Positions 5,511 through 6,225 of a stretch of DNA of 6,225 bases are shown here, piece after piece. The stretch spans positions 1 through 6,225 of the forward strand of contig JAOZVT010000735.1 of assembly GCA_025869455.1 (NCBI GenBank). The letters run 5' to 3'. Within the stretch, counting starts at the first letter, position 1; each line of letters opens with the position of its first letter. The notes under the pieces are model-generated. The model was not told where the DNA came from and did no database searches. It saw only the letters and a program-made list of their open reading frames with translations. The position numbers and the translations under genes were made by a program. The stretch is from Prosthecobacter sp. GTDB lineage: Bacteria > Verrucomicrobiota > Verrucomicrobiia > Verrucomicrobiales > Verrucomicrobiaceae.

Positions 5511-6225
5511 ATGACTCTGATGAAATACCCCCTGCTCCTCATTGCTCTTTTTGGAAGCCTAACCACCCATGCCGAAGTGGTCGTGGATGTGGATGCTTTT
5601 GGCCAAGGCCTAGGTGGATGGCAGGCGCATAAAGGCAAGGCCGCAGAATATGAAATCTCAGAAGCTGGTTACCGGACCTTCCAGCCAGAGGTCTCCCCTT
5701 CCCCTGATGGTGGCATTTTTATTTCTGTGCGTATTGATCACCGCCGTGGTTTTTTCGCCTCCGATGACCACGCCAGCCTAGAACTCAGCTTTGCTCCCAA
5801 CGGTGACTTAGTTTCTGCGCAGAGCAGTCTGGCACTGCAAGGCCGCACCATCAGCAGTGAACTCATCAAAGGCGGTGCCTCGGCCACGACCTCAGTTGCA
5901 GCGCCGCAGATTGAGCGGGCCGTCAAAGTCGGCACGGATCTCGTGGCAGACCTTTCTTCCAAACTGCTGCGAGAAAAAATCGTCGAACCAGGGCGCGTCT
6001 CCTTCCCCGCCGCCATTCGGCATAACTACAATCTTCTCTATCAGGCCGTGAAATTGAAAAAAGAAATGGAGGCCACGCCTCCTGCCGCCACCGAAACCAA
6101 ACCAGCAGCAGACACTCTCCCCGCCACACCCCCGACGGCGGCGACTGCGACTACTTCGACGACGGCTCAGCCAACAGCCCCCGCTCCAAATCCACCGGTT
6201 GCTGGCCCCCCAGCCGCCGCGGCAA
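5511..6225 (+). CDS. Exported protein of unknown function, cut by the window end
   Basis: The frame is open from ATG 5511 to the last base, giving 238 residues with no stop, so the 3' end is missing. Residues 4-21 (MKYPLLLIALFGSLTTHA) are a signal peptide with likely cleavage after HA. ATG 5520, which makes the lysine the second residue, is an equally good start. The mature part (22-186) is a mixed alpha/beta region that I do not recognise: EVVVDVDAFGQGLGGW, a predicted beta-rich segment with GGIFISVRIDHRRGFF (67-82), then a helical stretch ERAVKVGTDLVADLSSKLLREKI (135-157). From about 187 it becomes a Pro/Ala/Thr-rich linker with little structure, which suggests another domain or a wall- or membrane-proximal anchor further on. 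There are no cysteines in the visible part. It is divergently arranged with the disordered exported protein, so shared regulation is possible but not shown. Confidence 0.85.
   Translation, partial: MTLMKYPLLLIALFGSLTTHAEVVVDVDAFGQGLGGWQAHKGKAAEYEISEAGYRTFQPEVSPSPDGGIFISVRIDHRRGFFASDDHASLELSFAPNGDLVSAQSSLALQGRTISSELIKGGASATTSVAAPQIERAVKVGTDLVADLSSKLLREKIVEPGRVSFPAAIRHNYNLLYQAVKLKKEMEATPPAATETKPAADTLPATPPTAATATTSTTAQPTAPAPNPPVAGPPAAAA

Overview
The window looks like ordinary chromosome from a Gram-negative-type bacterium, with five complete protein genes on both strands, one small zinc-ribbon gene, and one gene that runs off the right edge. My best guess is a verrucomicrobial relative (Prosthecobacter/Verrucomicrobium-like). 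The reasons are a short RpoD-like sigma factor, several lineage-restricted exported proteins, moderately high GC in the genes, and no convincing Shine-Dalgarno sequence in front of any gene. This is inference; no rRNA or other marker is present to confirm it.

Layout. Positions 1-461 are an AT-rich stretch (about 31% GC over the first 300 bases by hand count) with no supportable gene. It ends at a 302-residue sigma-70 family factor (462-1370, +). A near-perfect bidirectional hairpin terminator (1387-1420) separates the sigma gene from a convergent pair on the minus strand. That pair is an exported protein with a fibronectin type III-like domain and a C-terminal domain resembling polymorphic-toxin nucleases (1699-2460), followed closely by a small CPCC-like zinc-ribbon protein (1433-1693). 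Divergent from the pair run comF (2573-3376, +) and accD (3509-4351, +). A 112-bp intergenic region holding a long inverted repeat lies between the pair and comF. accD ends in a hairpin and T-run and converges on a gene for an exported, arginine/aspartate/glycine-rich disordered protein (4387-5361, -). Divergent from that, an exported protein of unknown function starts at 5511 (+) and is cut by the window end inside a Pro/Ala/Thr-rich linker.

How the genes work together. accD supplies the beta subunit of the acetyl-CoA carboxylase carboxyltransferase for fatty acid synthesis. The comF product is a phosphoribosyltransferase-fold protein of the DNA-uptake family. The sigma factor would direct RNA polymerase to a set of promoters. 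These three have no obvious shared pathway. Three of the proteins carry signal peptides, so the right part and the middle of the window lean towards envelope functions.

The most interesting items are the FN3 plus nuclease-like exported protein with its tightly linked zinc-ribbon partner (a possible effector/immunity-like pair, unproven), the structured AT-rich leader of the sigma gene, the hairpin in front of the FN3 gene, and the highly charged exported disordered protein. I saw no mobile element, CRISPR array, tRNA or rRNA.
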